From contig NZ_FOPI01000009.1 of NCBI RefSeq assembly GCF_900113455.1, positions 1-64,000 on the forward strand: 64,000 nucleotides of DNA, given 5' to 3'. Each line of letters starts with the position of its first letter. The first letter of the stretch is position 1. Shown here piece by piece: positions 26,418-35,627 of the stretch. Below the pieces are notes generated by a model that made no database searches, was not told the DNA's origin, and saw only the letters and a list, made by a program, of their open reading frames with translations. A program made the position numbers and the translations under genes. The DNA is from Ligilactobacillus ruminis DSM 20403 = NBRC 102161. Lineage in GTDB: Bacteria; Bacillota; Bacilli; Lactobacillales; Lactobacillaceae.

Positions 26418-26705
26418 ATGCCTATCCATCCCGTGACTTTAGTCATGGGATGGATAGGCTCACTATGATATAACACTTGTAGCTAGTAATTGACTTAGTA
26501 ACTGCATCACTAAGAACCAATATCTAACAACTATTGATATATCATTCCTATGGCAACCTGGGAATGTAAAAGGCATTGGTAATTGGATAGTCACTGACCA
26601 AACAACTACGGCTGTTTGGTCAAACCATCTGTATCTATGCAAATTGTAGTTCAGATACTCAATATAAGGGTGTCTGCTCACAAGCCATCGACTTTAGCCG
26701 ATGGT
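26418..26705 (+). mobile_element. Non-autonomous IS200/IS605-derived element with possible omega RNA
   Basis: The left boundary is a long hairpin CCTATCCATCCC/GGGATGGATAGG with loop GTGACTTTAGTCAT (26424-26458). The right end is the hairpin CCATCGACTTTAGCCGATGG (26687-26700 region) followed by TGGTTGAC, the form seen at right ends of tnpB-bearing elements. Between them is no coding sequence but a further hairpin CCAAACA/TGTTTGG. This resembles a PATE-type derivative that kept both ends and the guide-RNA scaffold and lost tnpB. Boundaries are approximate. Confidence 0.6.
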
Positions 26706-26946
26706 GGTTGACTGAATGCCGAACGAATGCAGTCGACTTTGACTGGATTTGTCCGGCATTTTTTGATACATGTATTTTGCCAAATGAAGCGCCGCTAAAT
26801 CAGTGCTCCAAGAGTTTGCCGACAGACTCTTTTTAGTTGATTCCATCACAGAATAAAAATTGGGATGCATACGAAAAAACCGGATTGAATTTGCAATTAA
26901 TTGCAAATCATCCGGATTTTCAATTGAGACATAGTTTTTTCAATCT
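26706..26946. repeat. MITE-like interspersed repeat, copy 5 (left part lost)
   Basis: It has the ATGCCGAAC...TTGTCCGGCAT hairpin (26716-26762), the 'GATACATGTATTTTGCCAAATGAA' block shared with copy 1, the ACCGGATTGAATTTGC hairpin (26876-26920) and a right end 'GAGACATAGTTTTTTCAATCTC'. The left end is replaced by the IS605-derived element, consistent with insertion into the MITE. Confidence 0.7.
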
Positions 26947-26949
26947 CTT

Positions 26950-27657
26950 TTATTTCAGCATCTGATGCAGACTGGACAACAGAAAAACGATTGACGGAAG
27001 CAAATTGTTTAAGAAATGCAGCGAAATATTGGCTGCCAGATTTTTTTCCTTGTTGTACGTTGCCGCCAGAATAATTCCCATCACCACGTACATCAGCCAG
27101 CTGATGAAATTCGTCGATGAATGAATCGATCCGAAAATCAATCCGCTCAATAAAATTGCAAAAATCGGCTGATCGGTGAAGAAATAATCCATCAAAAATC
27201 CCCTGAACACCAATTCTTCAACCACCGGAGCAGCAATAGCAGTCATAAAGAACATCACAAAACTCGTATTCACCGAAATTTTGAACAGCTTTTCAATTGC
27301 TGCATCGTTTGCGGTTTGCTGCGTCATAAAAGATCCGATGATCATCTTGGCAGACATCAGAACGATGAATCCGATGATGATCGTGTTGATTTCTTTTCCC
27401 TTTGGTCTCCAAATGATCTTTCTTTCAGGATGTCGTCGTTGCAAATACGTAAACAGAATAAACGTCACTGCGACGTATCCTCCGATAAAAATCATCCAAG
27501 TCAAAATATAGACGATTGGCCCATTGACGTATTTAAGCAATAATTTTGGCAAAGAAAGCGCAAATTGCGGCAGCTCGATCAATCCTAACATTAAGCATAG
27601 TTTGATTGCGCGCCAACCATAAAGTTCTATTTTAGCCACTGCATTTTTCAATCGCAT
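26950..27657 (-). CDS. CPBP family intramembrane metalloprotease
   Basis: A 235-residue protein with about seven membrane helices. The glutamic protease motif EExxxR is in 'APVVEELVFRGFL', with the other conserved His/Asn sites in 'GSIHSSTNFISW' and 'SLHFLNN'. Family members process prenylated or bacteriocin-related proteins or give bacteriocin self-immunity; no target is evident here. Start MRLKNAVAK with GGAAAAAGG upstream; the frame extends to 27801 without support. Confidence 0.87.
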   Translation of the reverse strand: MRLKNAVAKIELYGWRAIKLCLMLGLIELPQFALSLPKLLLKYVNGPIVYILTWMIFIGGYVAVTFILFTYLQRRHPERKIIWRPKGKEINTIIIGFIVLMSAKMIIGSFMTQQTANDAAIEKLFKISVNTSFVMFFMTAIAAPVVEELVFRGFLMDYFFTDQPIFAILLSGLIFGSIHSSTNFISWLMYVVMGIILAATYNKEKNLAANISLHFLNNLLPSIVFLLSSLHQMLK

Positions 27658-27785
27658 CACCTTTTTCCGATCAGATTTGATGTTTCTTTCAATTATATCA
27701 TATCGCTTGATATGTAGCGAACATGCTGCCAAATTTACGTAAAATACCAATTTTTTCCGGTTTGCCCGTAACCGCGCACAAAACA

Positions 27786-27817
27786 ACAAAAAAAAAACCA
27801 AGGTCGAAACCTTGGTT
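27786..27817 (-). terminator. Terminator of pgi
   Basis: Perfect AACCAAGGT/ACCTTGGTT stem, loop CGAA on the plus strand, with a long T run on the minus strand. Confidence 0.92.
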
Positions 27818-27846
27818 GTTTATCTTAGTCATTTTTGAACAAATGC

Positions 27847-29199
27847 TTATTTATCCAAACGAGCATTGAGTTCTTTCGTCAATTCTTCATAGCCGGGACG
27901 ACCGAGCAAAGCAAACATGTTCTTCTTGTATGCTTCAACGCCTGGTTGGTTGAACGGATTGATCCCGTTCAAGTAGCCGGAAATGCCGACAGCAACTTCA
28001 AAGAAGTAGATCAAGTAGCCAAGCGTGTAGGCAGTTTGATCAGGAATATTGACGATCATGTTAGGAACATTGCCGTCCGTATGTGCCAAAACAACGCCCT
28101 GCATAGCTTTGTCATTGACAAAGTTCATCGTGCGTCCTTCAAGATACTTCAAGCCGTCAAGATTTTCTGCTTCTTTTGGAACGTCCGTATCATGCGTCGG
28201 GTTGTCAACGTGAATAACAGTTTCCATCAAATTGCGACGACCTTCCTGGATGTATTGTCCAAGCGAATGAAGGTCCGTTGAGAAGTTTGCTGAAGAAGGA
28301 TAGATGCCCTTTTGATCCTTGCCTTCTGATTCGCCCATCAATTGCTTCCACCATTCGGAGAAGTATTGCAAAGATGGTTCGTAGTTTTCAAGGATTTCTG
28401 TCGTGTAGCCCTTGCGATACAAAATGTTGCGGAATGCGGCATATTGATATGCTTCATTCTTTTCAAGGTCGGAGTCTGAATAGTCGGCACGTGCGTCTGC
28501 AGCACCTTTCATCAAATCATCAACGTTTGCACCGGAAACGGCAATCGGCAACAAGCCAACCGGAGTAAGAACAGAGAAACGACCACCGACGTCATCCGGA
28601 ATTACGAAGCATTCGTAGCCTTCTGCGTCCGCTTCCGTCTTAAGAGCGCCGCGAGCGCGATCCGTAGTTGCGTAGATGCGTTCCTTTGCGCCTTCCTTGC
28701 CATACTTTTCAATAAGCTTTTCCTTGAAGACGCGGAATGCGATTGAAGGTTCCGTTGTCGTGCCGGACTTGGAGATAACGTTGACGGAGAAGTCTTGGTC
28801 ATCAACAAGATCCAGCAAGTCGTGAACGTATGAACCGGAAATTGAGTTGCCGACAAAGAAAATTTGCGGTGCGTTGCGCTTTGCAGCAGGAAGCAGGTTA
28901 TAGAATTGATGATTCAAAAATTCAATTGCGGCACGTGCGCCCAAGTATGAGCCACCGATGCCGATAACGATCAAAATCTCGGAATCGGATTGAATCTTCT
29001 TGGCAGCTTTCTTGATGCGATCGAATTCTTCCTTGTCATAATCAACGGGAAGATCGAGCCAACCGCGAAAATCTGCGCCGGCACCCGTGCCTTTGCGTAA
29101 TTCTTCGTCACAAGCCGTGACCATTGCCTGCATTTCGCCCAATTCATTATCTTGAACGAACTTCTTCAAATTTGAACTATCAAATGAAATATGTGCCAT
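27847..29199 (-). CDS. pgi: Glucose-6-phosphate isomerase
   Basis: A 450-residue glycolytic enzyme, the usual length for Firmicutes. Signatures include '[18 protein letters not shown]', '[15 protein letters not shown]' (sugar phosphate site) and '[14 protein letters not shown]' with the catalytic Lys near the end. AAGGAGAG precedes the ATG. Single gene with its own promoter and terminator. Confidence 0.97.
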   Translation of the reverse strand: MAHISFDSSNLKKFVQDNELGEMQAMVTACDEELRKGTGAGADFRGWLDLPVDYDKEEFDRIKKAAKKIQSDSEILIVIGIGGSYLGARAAIEFLNHQFYNLLPAAKRNAPQIFFVGNSISGSYVHDLLDLVDDQDFSVNVISKSGTTTEPSIAFRVFKEKLIEKYGKEGAKERIYATTDRARGALKTEADAEGYECFVIPDDVGGRFSVLTPVGLLPIAVSGANVDDLMKGAADARADYSDSDLEKNEAYQYAAFRNILYRKGYTTEILENYEPSLQYFSEWWKQLMGESEGKDQKGIYPSSANFSTDLHSLGQYIQEGRRNLMETVIHVDNPTHDTDVPKEAENLDGLKYLEGRTMNFVNDKAMQGVVLAHTDGNVPNMIVNIPDQTAYTLGYLIYFFEVAVGISGYLNGINPFNQPGVEAYKKNMFALLGRPGYEELTKELNARLDK

Positions 29200-29223
29200 T
29201 ATCCAGTCTCTCCTTTTAAATTT

Positions 29224-29243
29224 TATCTACGCTTACAATTATA
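29224..29243 (-). promoter_or_regulatory. pgi -10 box with adjoining cre-like site
   Basis: On the minus strand TATAAT (29243-29238) is followed by TGTAAGCGTAGATA (29237-29224), one mismatch from the cre consensus. A cre overlapping the transcription start would suit CcpA repression. By-eye match only. Confidence 0.4.
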
Positions 29244-29373
29244 CTATATTATTCGATTTTTAAAAGTAAAAATCGCCGATATCTTAAGATTTTTACTTAA
29301 AAATCCTTATAATTTTTTGTAAAGTTTATGTCAAATCCAGTGTTCACATATCCAGCATAAAATTAAAATGCCA

Positions 29374-30237
29374 TTATTTAAGCATCCCTAAAATGATGCT
29401 TCCGATGATTACCAAAATCGATCCAATCGTGACATAACCCATTTCTTTTTTGGTCTTCTTTTCGCCAAGCAGGAAAATCGAACCAAACGTCGAAATTACG
29501 ATTCCGGATTGGGAAAGCGAAAAACTGATCGCAAGTCCGACCAATGTCGTTGCCTGAAACATGCAAAAGTTGCCGGCACCCCAGAAAAGTCCCGTCAGCA
29601 TGTTTTTGTACATCGGTTTTTCAAACGAGTTCTTGCGATATGAAAAGATGAAGCCGCCAAGAACCATTCCGACCGCTTGCGGCAAAATCATTGCCTGGGT
29701 ATTGACGCTAAAAAGCGTTACCACAACGGTATAAAGCAAAAAACCGATCGTCGAAATGATTATGGTCTTTGCCCCTTCCGTTCGATCTTCTTTGATTCCG
29801 TCATCGTCAGCTTTGCTCTTGTCGCGCAAAGACGTAAATACGACGCCCAAAACCAAGAACAAAAGCGCCAAAAAACCGAATCCGAGCTGTCTTGTCGTCG
29901 TCCATTCATGGAAAAAAATAGCGCCTGCAATTGTCGTCGTCACAAGCTGCGCACCGGTCGAAATCGGAACTGCTTTAGAAACCCCGATGGCCTTCATTGC
30001 CTTAAATTGGTTGTTTTGCCCCAAGCACCAGCAAAGTCCGGAAACGATTCCGACGGCCCAAAGCTTAAACGAGTTATATTGCAAAAAATGCTGAAATGAA
30101 AAAATCGTCGTGACGATGGCAAAAATCAATGCGCCAAACGTCATTCCAAGCGTCTGCTGATGAGCGTCGCCGCCCATCTTTCCGCTGACAAGTCCTATGC
30201 TTCCCCATGCAAGCATGGGAACAAGTGCAATCCACAT
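29374..30237 (-). CDS. glcU: Glucose uptake protein GlcU (GRP family)
   Basis: A 287-residue membrane protein with ten predicted helices, starting 'MWIALVPMLAWGSIGLVSGKMGG' and carrying 'NNQFKAMKAIGVSKAVPISTGAQ', typical of the glucose/ribose porter family. It takes up glucose by proton symport, independent of the PTS. A 7-helix DMT-like core is repeated twice. AGAGGT lies before the ATG. Confidence 0.9.
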   Translation of the reverse strand: MWIALVPMLAWGSIGLVSGKMGGDAHQQTLGMTFGALIFAIVTTIFSFQHFLQYNSFKLWAVGIVSGLCWCLGQNNQFKAMKAIGVSKAVPISTGAQLVTTTIAGAIFFHEWTTTRQLGFGFLALLFLVLGVVFTSLRDKSKADDDGIKEDRTEGAKTIIISTIGFLLYTVVVTLFSVNTQAMILPQAVGMVLGGFIFSYRKNSFEKPMYKNMLTGLFWGAGNFCMFQATTLVGLAISFSLSQSGIVISTFGSIFLLGEKKTKKEMGYVTIGSILVIIGSIILGMLK

Positions 30238-30415
30238 TATTCTCTTTACCTCTCTTATATAAAAAATTCTCTTTGCTATAACATTTTAACAATAACATCT
30301 ATTAATTTTCAAGATTATGTTCTTGAAAGTCTATGTGCTTTTGATGAGTTTTCCTATCATCAACTTTTCCTGGCTGATTTTAAAGTTAACTATTTTCTAA
30401 GATATCAGCGTTTGA

Positions 30416-30445
30416 TTGACTATCCCGAAATATTAGGAGTAAAAT
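30416..30445 (+). promoter_or_regulatory. Promoter candidate for the LtaS-type gene
   Basis: TTGACT and TAAAAT separated by 18 bases, ending 42 bases before the GTG start. Confidence 0.5.
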
Positions 30446-30487
30446 TGTATCTTAGGTTTAGACTCAAAGAAAGGACGGTTTGCGTTT

Positions 30488-32692
30488 GTGAGCTGGACAA
30501 AATTTAGAAATTTCATGAATACGCGCTGGGGCTTTTTTACGCTCTGCGCATTCCTGTTCTGGGCCAAAACAATCTTTGTTTACTTGGTCGACTTCCACTT
30601 AGGGGTCAGCGGAATTTATCAATATTTCGTTTTATTGATAAACCCGATTGCGACGACTCTGCTGATTTTTTCGATTGCCCTTTACATTAAGCGAACATTG
30701 CCGGCATATCTGTGTTTGTTTTTGCTTTATACGGCAAATTCAGTGCTTCTTTTGATTTCCGTTATTTATTACCGTGAATTCACCGATTTCATGACCATCA
30801 ACGTCATCTTCGGCTACTCATCCGTTTCTCAAGGCTTGAGCACGAGTTCATTTTCAATGATTAAACCACAGGATATTGCCATTATCGGGGATCTGATCGT
30901 TGTTTTGATCTTGCTCCTGCTTAAAAAAATCAAACTTGACGAACGCCCGATTGTCCGCAAACAGGCTGTCGCCATGACGTCGTTTTCATTATTCTTTTTG
31001 ATGCTGAACATTACGCTTGGAGAAATCGATCGTCCGCAGCTTCTGACGAGAACGTTCGACCGCAACTATCTTGTAAAGTATTTGGGAATCGATACGTTTA
31101 CCGTTTATGACGGACTTAAGACAGCCAAAAACAACCAGGCAAGATCAAATGCTGACAGCTCGGATTTGAGCAAGGTGATTTCCTATACGCAAAAAAATTA
31201 TGCGCATCCTAACCCAAGCATGTTCGGAATTGCCAAAAACAAAAACATCATCGTGATCCACCTTGAAAGCTTTCAGCAGTTTTTGATCAACTACAAACTC
31301 AATGGCAAATCCGTGACGCCGTTTTTAAACAGTTTGTATAACGGAAAGGAAACCTACAGTTTTTCAAATTTCTTCAACCAGGTCGGTCAAGGAAAAACTT
31401 CGGATGCGGAAACGATGCTTGAAACGGGCGCATTCGGGCTGCCGCAAGGATCGCTGTTCTCTGCTTTGGGAACGGACAACACCTTTGAAGCGGCACCAGC
31501 CATCTTGAACCAGCAAAGCGGCTATTCCTCCGCTGTATTTCACGGAAATTCAGGCTCGTTTTGGAATCGCGACAACGTTTATAAAAACTTTGGCTACCAA
31601 AATTTCTTTGATGCGAGCTATTATGATACCGATTCGGAGAATTTGACCGAGTACGGTGTCAAAGACAAACTGCTTTTCCGAGATTCCGTTAAATATCTTG
31701 AACATCTGCAGCAGCCGTTTTATGCGAAGTTCATTACCGTTTCCAACCACTTTCCGTTCGTGATTGATTCGCAAAACAAAACGTTCAAGGCTGCCGATAC
31801 CGGTGACAGTTCGGTCGACAATTACTTCGTGACTGCGCATTATCTTGACCAGGCCGTTAAAGAATTCTTCGATTATCTGAAAAAATCAGGCCTGTACGAA
31901 AATTCCGTCATCGTCATTTACGGCGACCATTACGGAATCTCCAATTCGCGCAACTTGAAACTTGCTCCTTTGCTTGGAAAATCCAGTTCGACGTGGAGCG
32001 ACTACGATAATGCTCAGCTTCAGCGCGTGCCGTTTATGATCCACATTCCCGGCATGACGGACGGCAAGGTTCTTGATACCTATGGTGGTGAAATTGATGT
32101 TTTGCCGACGCTTCTTCACCTTGTCGGCATTGACACCAAAAAGTACTTGATGTTTGGTTCCGACCTGTTCTCAACCGATCATAGTCAAACGGTGGCCTTT
32201 CGCAATGAAAACTTCATTACTCCACATTATACCGTTATCGGAAATACCATTTACGAAAACGGAACCGGCAACGTCGTCACCCACCCGACTGATGAAGTCA
32301 AAGAAAAAATTGACCGAGCTCAAAAGAAAGTCAGCGAAAAACTCGCGCTGTCAGACTCGCTCAACAATCAAAATCTTTTGCGTTTTTACGTTCCTGAAGG
32401 TTTCACGCCGGTAAATCCGGCAGACTACAATTACAAAAATTGCTATGGCAAGCTTTTAGATTTGGAAAAGACTCTTGGCAACAATTCCAAGAGCTTATGG
32501 CATCAAAACGGTGACAAATCTACTTTAAACGATTATGAAACCGATGCTCCGGAAGTCGATAACAGCGATTTTGAAAAAGCCAACCTTGAAAGCGCAAATA
32601 AAAAAGCATCATCTGAGGATTTGCCTTCGGCGGCATCATCTTCGTCGTCCTCGGCATCATCAGACACGAGCGTTGCAACCTCAACCAAATAA
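30488..32692 (+). CDS. LTA synthase family glycerol phosphate transferase
   Basis: A 734-residue membrane enzyme. Five helices lie in residues 15-175, then an extracellular sulfatase-type domain: 'IIVIHLESFQ' (metal Glu), 'QGKTSDAETM' (catalytic Thr), 'FHGNSGSFWNRD' and 'VIYGDHYGI' (metal Asp-His). This is the LtaS layout for polymerising lipoteichoic acid from phosphatidylglycerol. The Ser-rich tail after residue 695 is unusual. The GTG start lacks a close ribosome site, with AAAGGA 14 bases upstream. Which LtaS paralogue this is cannot be told. Confidence 0.9.
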   Translation: MSWTKFRNFMNTRWGFFTLCAFLFWAKTIFVYLVDFHLGVSGIYQYFVLLINPIATTLLIFSIALYIKRTLPAYLCLFLLYTANSVLLLISVIYYREFTDFMTINVIFGYSSVSQGLSTSSFSMIKPQDIAIIGDLIVVLILLLLKKIKLDERPIVRKQAVAMTSFSLFFLMLNITLGEIDRPQLLTRTFDRNYLVKYLGIDTFTVYDGLKTAKNNQARSNADSSDLSKVISYTQKNYAHPNPSMFGIAKNKNIIVIHLESFQQFLINYKLNGKSVTPFLNSLYNGKETYSFSNFFNQVGQGKTSDAETMLETGAFGLPQGSLFSALGTDNTFEAAPAILNQQSGYSSAVFHGNSGSFWNRDNVYKNFGYQNFFDASYYDTDSENLTEYGVKDKLLFRDSVKYLEHLQQPFYAKFITVSNHFPFVIDSQNKTFKAADTGDSSVDNYFVTAHYLDQAVKEFFDYLKKSGLYENSVIVIYGDHYGISNSRNLKLAPLLGKSSSTWSDYDNAQLQRVPFMIHIPGMTDGKVLDTYGGEIDVLPTLLHLVGIDTKKYLMFGSDLFSTDHSQTVAFRNENFITPHYTVIGNTIYENGTGNVVTHPTDEVKEKIDRAQKKVSEKLALSDSLNNQNLLRFYVPEGFTPVNPADYNYKNCYGKLLDLEKTLGNNSKSLWHQNGDKSTLNDYETDAPEVDNSDFEKANLESANKKASSEDLPSAASSSSSSASSDTSVATSTK

Positions 32693-32764
32693 TTTGACAA
32701 TAAATATGCCTCAGTTTAAAAGAGTCTGGGAAAAAAGTCTCTTTTATCCCTTGAGTTAAACGAA

Positions 32765-32813
32765 AAGCCGGACGAATTCGGTCGATTTGCGACTGAATTC
32801 GTCCGGCTTTTTT
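32765..32813 (+). terminator. Terminator of the LtaS-type gene
   Basis: A perfect 15-bp stem AAGCCGGACGAATTC/GAATTCGTCCGGCTT then T6; it is part of the MITE. Confidence 0.9.
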
Positions 32814-32848
32814 AAATGCAGTCTGTTCCCAGATATCAAAATTGAAAA

Positions 32849-32896
32849 AATGCCGGACAAAAGCAGTCTTAAATCTACTCCCTTGTCCAGCATTTC
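32849..32896 (-). terminator. Probable terminator of the histidine kinase gene
   Basis: ATGCCGGACAA/TTGTCCAGCAT hairpin with A/T runs, 31 bases after the kinase stop. Confidence 0.65.
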
Positions 32897-32926
32897 GTTT
32901 AATCAAGAAGGACTTGCCTCAAAATC

Positions 32927-34429
32927 TCAATCGCAACTGTCAACAACGACGCTGCCGCCATCTTGCGGCTGATCGCTGCCATCGCTTGCAATCGCCTCGC
33001 CAGGAAACAGCAAGGTAAACGTCGTTCCCTTGCCCGGTGCGCTGTCAACACATACTTTGGCATGGTGAAGCTGCAAAAGCTGGTGAACGATGGCCATGCC
33101 GATGCCTGATTCGCCATATTTGGCAACCTTTCGCGACGGATCTGCCTTGTAATATCGCTCCCACATACTGCTGATTTCCTCATCGGTCATCCCGATTCCG
33201 GTATCAGCAATGCTGATCATCGTATCGTTGCCATGCTTCTCTCCGGAAATCGTAATCGTGCCGTCTCTTGTGAACTGCACGGCATTCTTTCCGATGTTCG
33301 TGATGATTTGAATGAAACGATCCTTATCGGCATAAACGTTAAGCAACGGAGGAAGTTTGACGATGAACCTGTCGCCAACGTCTCCGGCCATTTTATGCAA
33401 CTGACTGACAACGTCATTAATGGCTGACGTCGCATCGAAATTGGTCTTGGCCAAAACAAGCTCGCCTGACCTGCTCTTTTCATAATCAAGATTTTCATTC
33501 ACAAGCCTGATCAAACGCGTCGTTTCTTTTCTCATCAAATTAATGCATTGTTCTTGATCTTCTTCCGGCAATGCGCCATATGCCATCCCTTCCAAAAGAC
33601 CATTGATCGTCGTCAGAGGCGTCCTCATTTCATGAGCTGCATTTGCCATCAGTTCATGTCTTCGTTGTTCCTGACGCTCGATTTCGACTTGAGATTCTTT
33701 TAACGACCGGGTCATCAGGTTAAAGTCTTCAGCCAAATCATCCAACTCATCATGATGACATGTATCAATCTGCACATCAAAATCGCCGTTGGCAACCTGT
33801 CTTGTGGCTCGTTGAATCTTAGTGATTCTGTTCGTAAAATAATGCGTCAAGACAAAACTGACGATCGTTCCCAACACGACTGCGGTAAAGAACGCATATA
33901 ACAGATTCTGTTTAATTTCTTTTAAGTTTTCCTCAATACCGTTCATCACGGTTCCAACCGAAACGACCGCCCTCAAATTCCCTTTGATGTCAAGATACGG
34001 TTCATAGATGTTTGTCAGCTGACGATTTGAGTCCTTGAAAAATCCTCGCGAATCGCTCGTTTTTGCTCGAACGGACTGGCCTCTTTTCAATTTGGACCAG
34101 CATTTAGAACTGATCTTGGTCGTTGCTTTCTTGGAATCAGGAAAAATGAGCTTATCAGGTTCCGTATAGATCCTGATTTTAATGTGACGCCCGGCAAGCA
34201 TCTGTTCCGTAATCACAAGTTTTTTCTTATCGACAACGACTTTTGAATCTTTTCCCTGTCTGATGTCCATTGCTTGAGTCTTGACCGCATAAGCATAATC
34301 TTGTAATCTGTCCCAGGTATCCTGATAAAACATGGAACGAGAAAGCCCCAAAAAGGTCATGCCCAAAGTAAGCAGCGTAATGGTAATCATTAAGAAGAAT
34401 GCCAAGAACTGCTGATAAAACATTTTCAT
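32927..34429 (-). CDS. Sensor histidine kinase with HAMP domain
   Basis: A 500-residue membrane kinase. First helix residues 8-30, extracellular sensor region to about 165, second helix 168-190, HAMP to about 245, then HisKA with the phosphorylated His in 'NAAHEMRTPLTTINGLLEG' and the HATPase boxes 'IGKNAVQF' (N), 'IADTGIGM' (G1) and 'ESGIGMAIVHQL' (G2). It partners the response regulator, whose stop overlaps its start by four bases. The signal is unknown. Confidence 0.93.
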   Translation of the reverse strand: MKMFYQQFLAFFLMITITLLTLGMTFLGLSRSMFYQDTWDRLQDYAYAVKTQAMDIRQGKDSKVVVDKKKLVITEQMLAGRHIKIRIYTEPDKLIFPDSKKATTKISSKCWSKLKRGQSVRAKTSDSRGFFKDSNRQLTNIYEPYLDIKGNLRAVVSVGTVMNGIEENLKEIKQNLLYAFFTAVVLGTIVSFVLTHYFTNRITKIQRATRQVANGDFDVQIDTCHHDELDDLAEDFNLMTRSLKESQVEIERQEQRRHELMANAAHEMRTPLTTINGLLEGMAYGALPEEDQEQCINLMRKETTRLIRLVNENLDYEKSRSGELVLAKTNFDATSAINDVVSQLHKMAGDVGDRFIVKLPPLLNVYADKDRFIQIITNIGKNAVQFTRDGTITISGEKHGNDTMISIADTGIGMTDEEISSMWERYYKADPSRKVAKYGESGIGMAIVHQLLQLHHAKVCVDSAPGKGTTFTLLFPGEAIASDGSDQPQDGGSVVVDSCD

Positions 34430-35157
34430 TTATCAGCTACTCCAGAATCATCAAATTTATATCCAACTCCCCATACCGTTTGAATAACTTGCGGACCAGC
34501 TTTTTCAATCTTTTGTCTCAGTTTCTTGATATGGGCATCAACCGTTCTTTCATCCCCATAATATTCATAATCCCAGACCAATTGAAGCAGCTGATCCCTT
34601 GAAAATACCTGACGCGGCTTTTGCGCAAGCGTCTTGAGCAGATCGAATTCCTTTGGCGTCAAATCGTTGATTGGCTTGCCGGAAAGATATGCTTCGCGTG
34701 TTTTTGAATTGAGTTTGAAATGAGACGTCACAACATCGTAGCCGTCATTGCTTTCTTCAGCCACGATGCCGTTCTTTCCAAGCGGTGGCATCTCTGCACG
34801 ACGATGAAGCGCTTTGATTCTTGCAATCAGCGTAATCGGTGAGAACGGCTTGACGATATAGTCATCAGCGCCCATTTCAAGTCCCAAAACCTGATCCGAT
34901 TCGGAATCCCTGGCGGTTAAAATAATAATCGGAACAGTTGGCGAAATCTTTCGTAATTCGGCATTGACCTGAAGTCCGTCCATTCCTGGCAAATTAAGGT
35001 CAAGCGTTATCATATCCCAGCTTTCCGGATCTTTTTTGAAAATGTCAATTGCCTCAAGTCCGTCATAAGCATATTCAACGTCCCACTTCTCCTTTCGGAA
35101 AAACATCGACATCATTTCTGACACTGACTTGTTATCTTCTATCATTAACAATTTCAT
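34426..35157 (-). CDS. OmpR/PhoB family response regulator
   Basis: A 243-residue regulator. The receiver domain covers residues 1-115 with the phospho-acceptor Asp53 in 'LDLNLPGMDG' and Lys in 'IVKPFS'; the winged-helix DNA-binding domain follows with 'LTPKEFDLLKTLAQKPRQVFSRDQL' and 'ERTVDAHIKKLRQKI'. It is cotranscribed with the histidine kinase. Target genes are unknown. The ORF runs up to 35307 but that extension lies inside the tmRNA gene, so the start is MKLLMIEDN. Confidence 0.93.
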   Translation of the reverse strand: MKLLMIEDNKSVSEMMSMFFRKEKWDVEYAYDGLEAIDIFKKDPESWDMITLDLNLPGMDGLQVNAELRKISPTVPIIILTARDSESDQVLGLEMGADDYIVKPFSPITLIARIKALHRRAEMPPLGKNGIVAEESNDGYDVVTSHFKLNSKTREAYLSGKPINDLTPKEFDLLKTLAQKPRQVFSRDQLLQLVWDYEYYGDERTVDAHIKKLRQKIEKAGPQVIQTVWGVGYKFDDSGVADK

Positions 35158-35207
35158 AGATAAAACCGCTCCCCACGTGTAAAAATTTATTATTGCACAC
35201 TTTTTTA

Positions 35208-35252
35208 AATAAAAACGACGACAACATACAGTCAGTTGCACATCGTCGACGT
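35208..35252 (-). terminator. Terminator of tmRNA
   Basis: GACGA...TCGTC hairpin followed on the minus strand by GTTTTTATTT, immediately after the mature tmRNA end. Confidence 0.6.
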
Positions 35253-35260
35253 TCGTCATA

Positions 35261-35627
35261 TGGAGATGGCGGGAATTGAACCCGCGTCCAAGCATATCGC
35301 AACTCAAGCTTCTACGCCCATAGTCACACTATTTAAGTTTCATCAATAGCAAAGCCGTGCAACCAGGCACACACGATTGACTAACCTGATTATTCTCTTC
35401 TCTTGGCTTCAGATGGGAGCCTTGAGCGTAAGTCCACTTAATTTAAGACTCGCTGACAGCACATGGACGATGCTGGGCGAATCTACGCCCGCTGTTTTTT
35501 AGGCAGCTAAAGCGTAAGAATAGTTGTTATTTTTTGCAGTTATATTTAACTGAGCGTTTTAGGGTAGACGCAACCTACCAGACGCAACTTGAGCCCGACC
35601 TATACCTGTCGAATCCTAAACATCCCC
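35261..35627 (-). ncRNA. ssrA: Transfer-messenger RNA
   Basis: The 5' end GGGGATGTTTAGGATTCGAC and the 3' end TCAATTCCCGCCATCTCCA form the tRNA-Ala-like half, with the CCA encoded. The tag frame at 35499-35537 reads GCA then codons giving AKNNNYSYALAA and a TAA stop, a proper degradation tag ending in ALAA. The molecule is about 367 bases, the usual size. It rescues stalled ribosomes with SmpB. An extended -10 box TGCTATGAT lies about 20 bases upstream. Confidence 0.97.

Larger units (their letters stand above)
32693..32926. repeat. MITE-like interspersed repeat, copy 6 (short form)
   Basis: From about 32716 to 32915: left end AAAAGAGTCTGGGAAAAAAG, a 15-bp hairpin GCCGGACGAATTC/GAATTCGTCCGGC, then a second hairpin ATGCCGGACAA/TTGTCCAGCAT (32849-32896) and a right end 'TTAATCAAGAAGGACTTGCCTC'. 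The central segment of long copies is missing. Confidence 0.7.

Noticed and set aside
28278-28568. Plus-strand frame in pgi
   Set aside because: Antisense shadow of a highly conserved gene.
35158-35307. N-terminal extension of the response regulator
   Set aside because: The extension would be translated from the tmRNA gene and its terminator; receiver domains begin at MKLLMIEDN.
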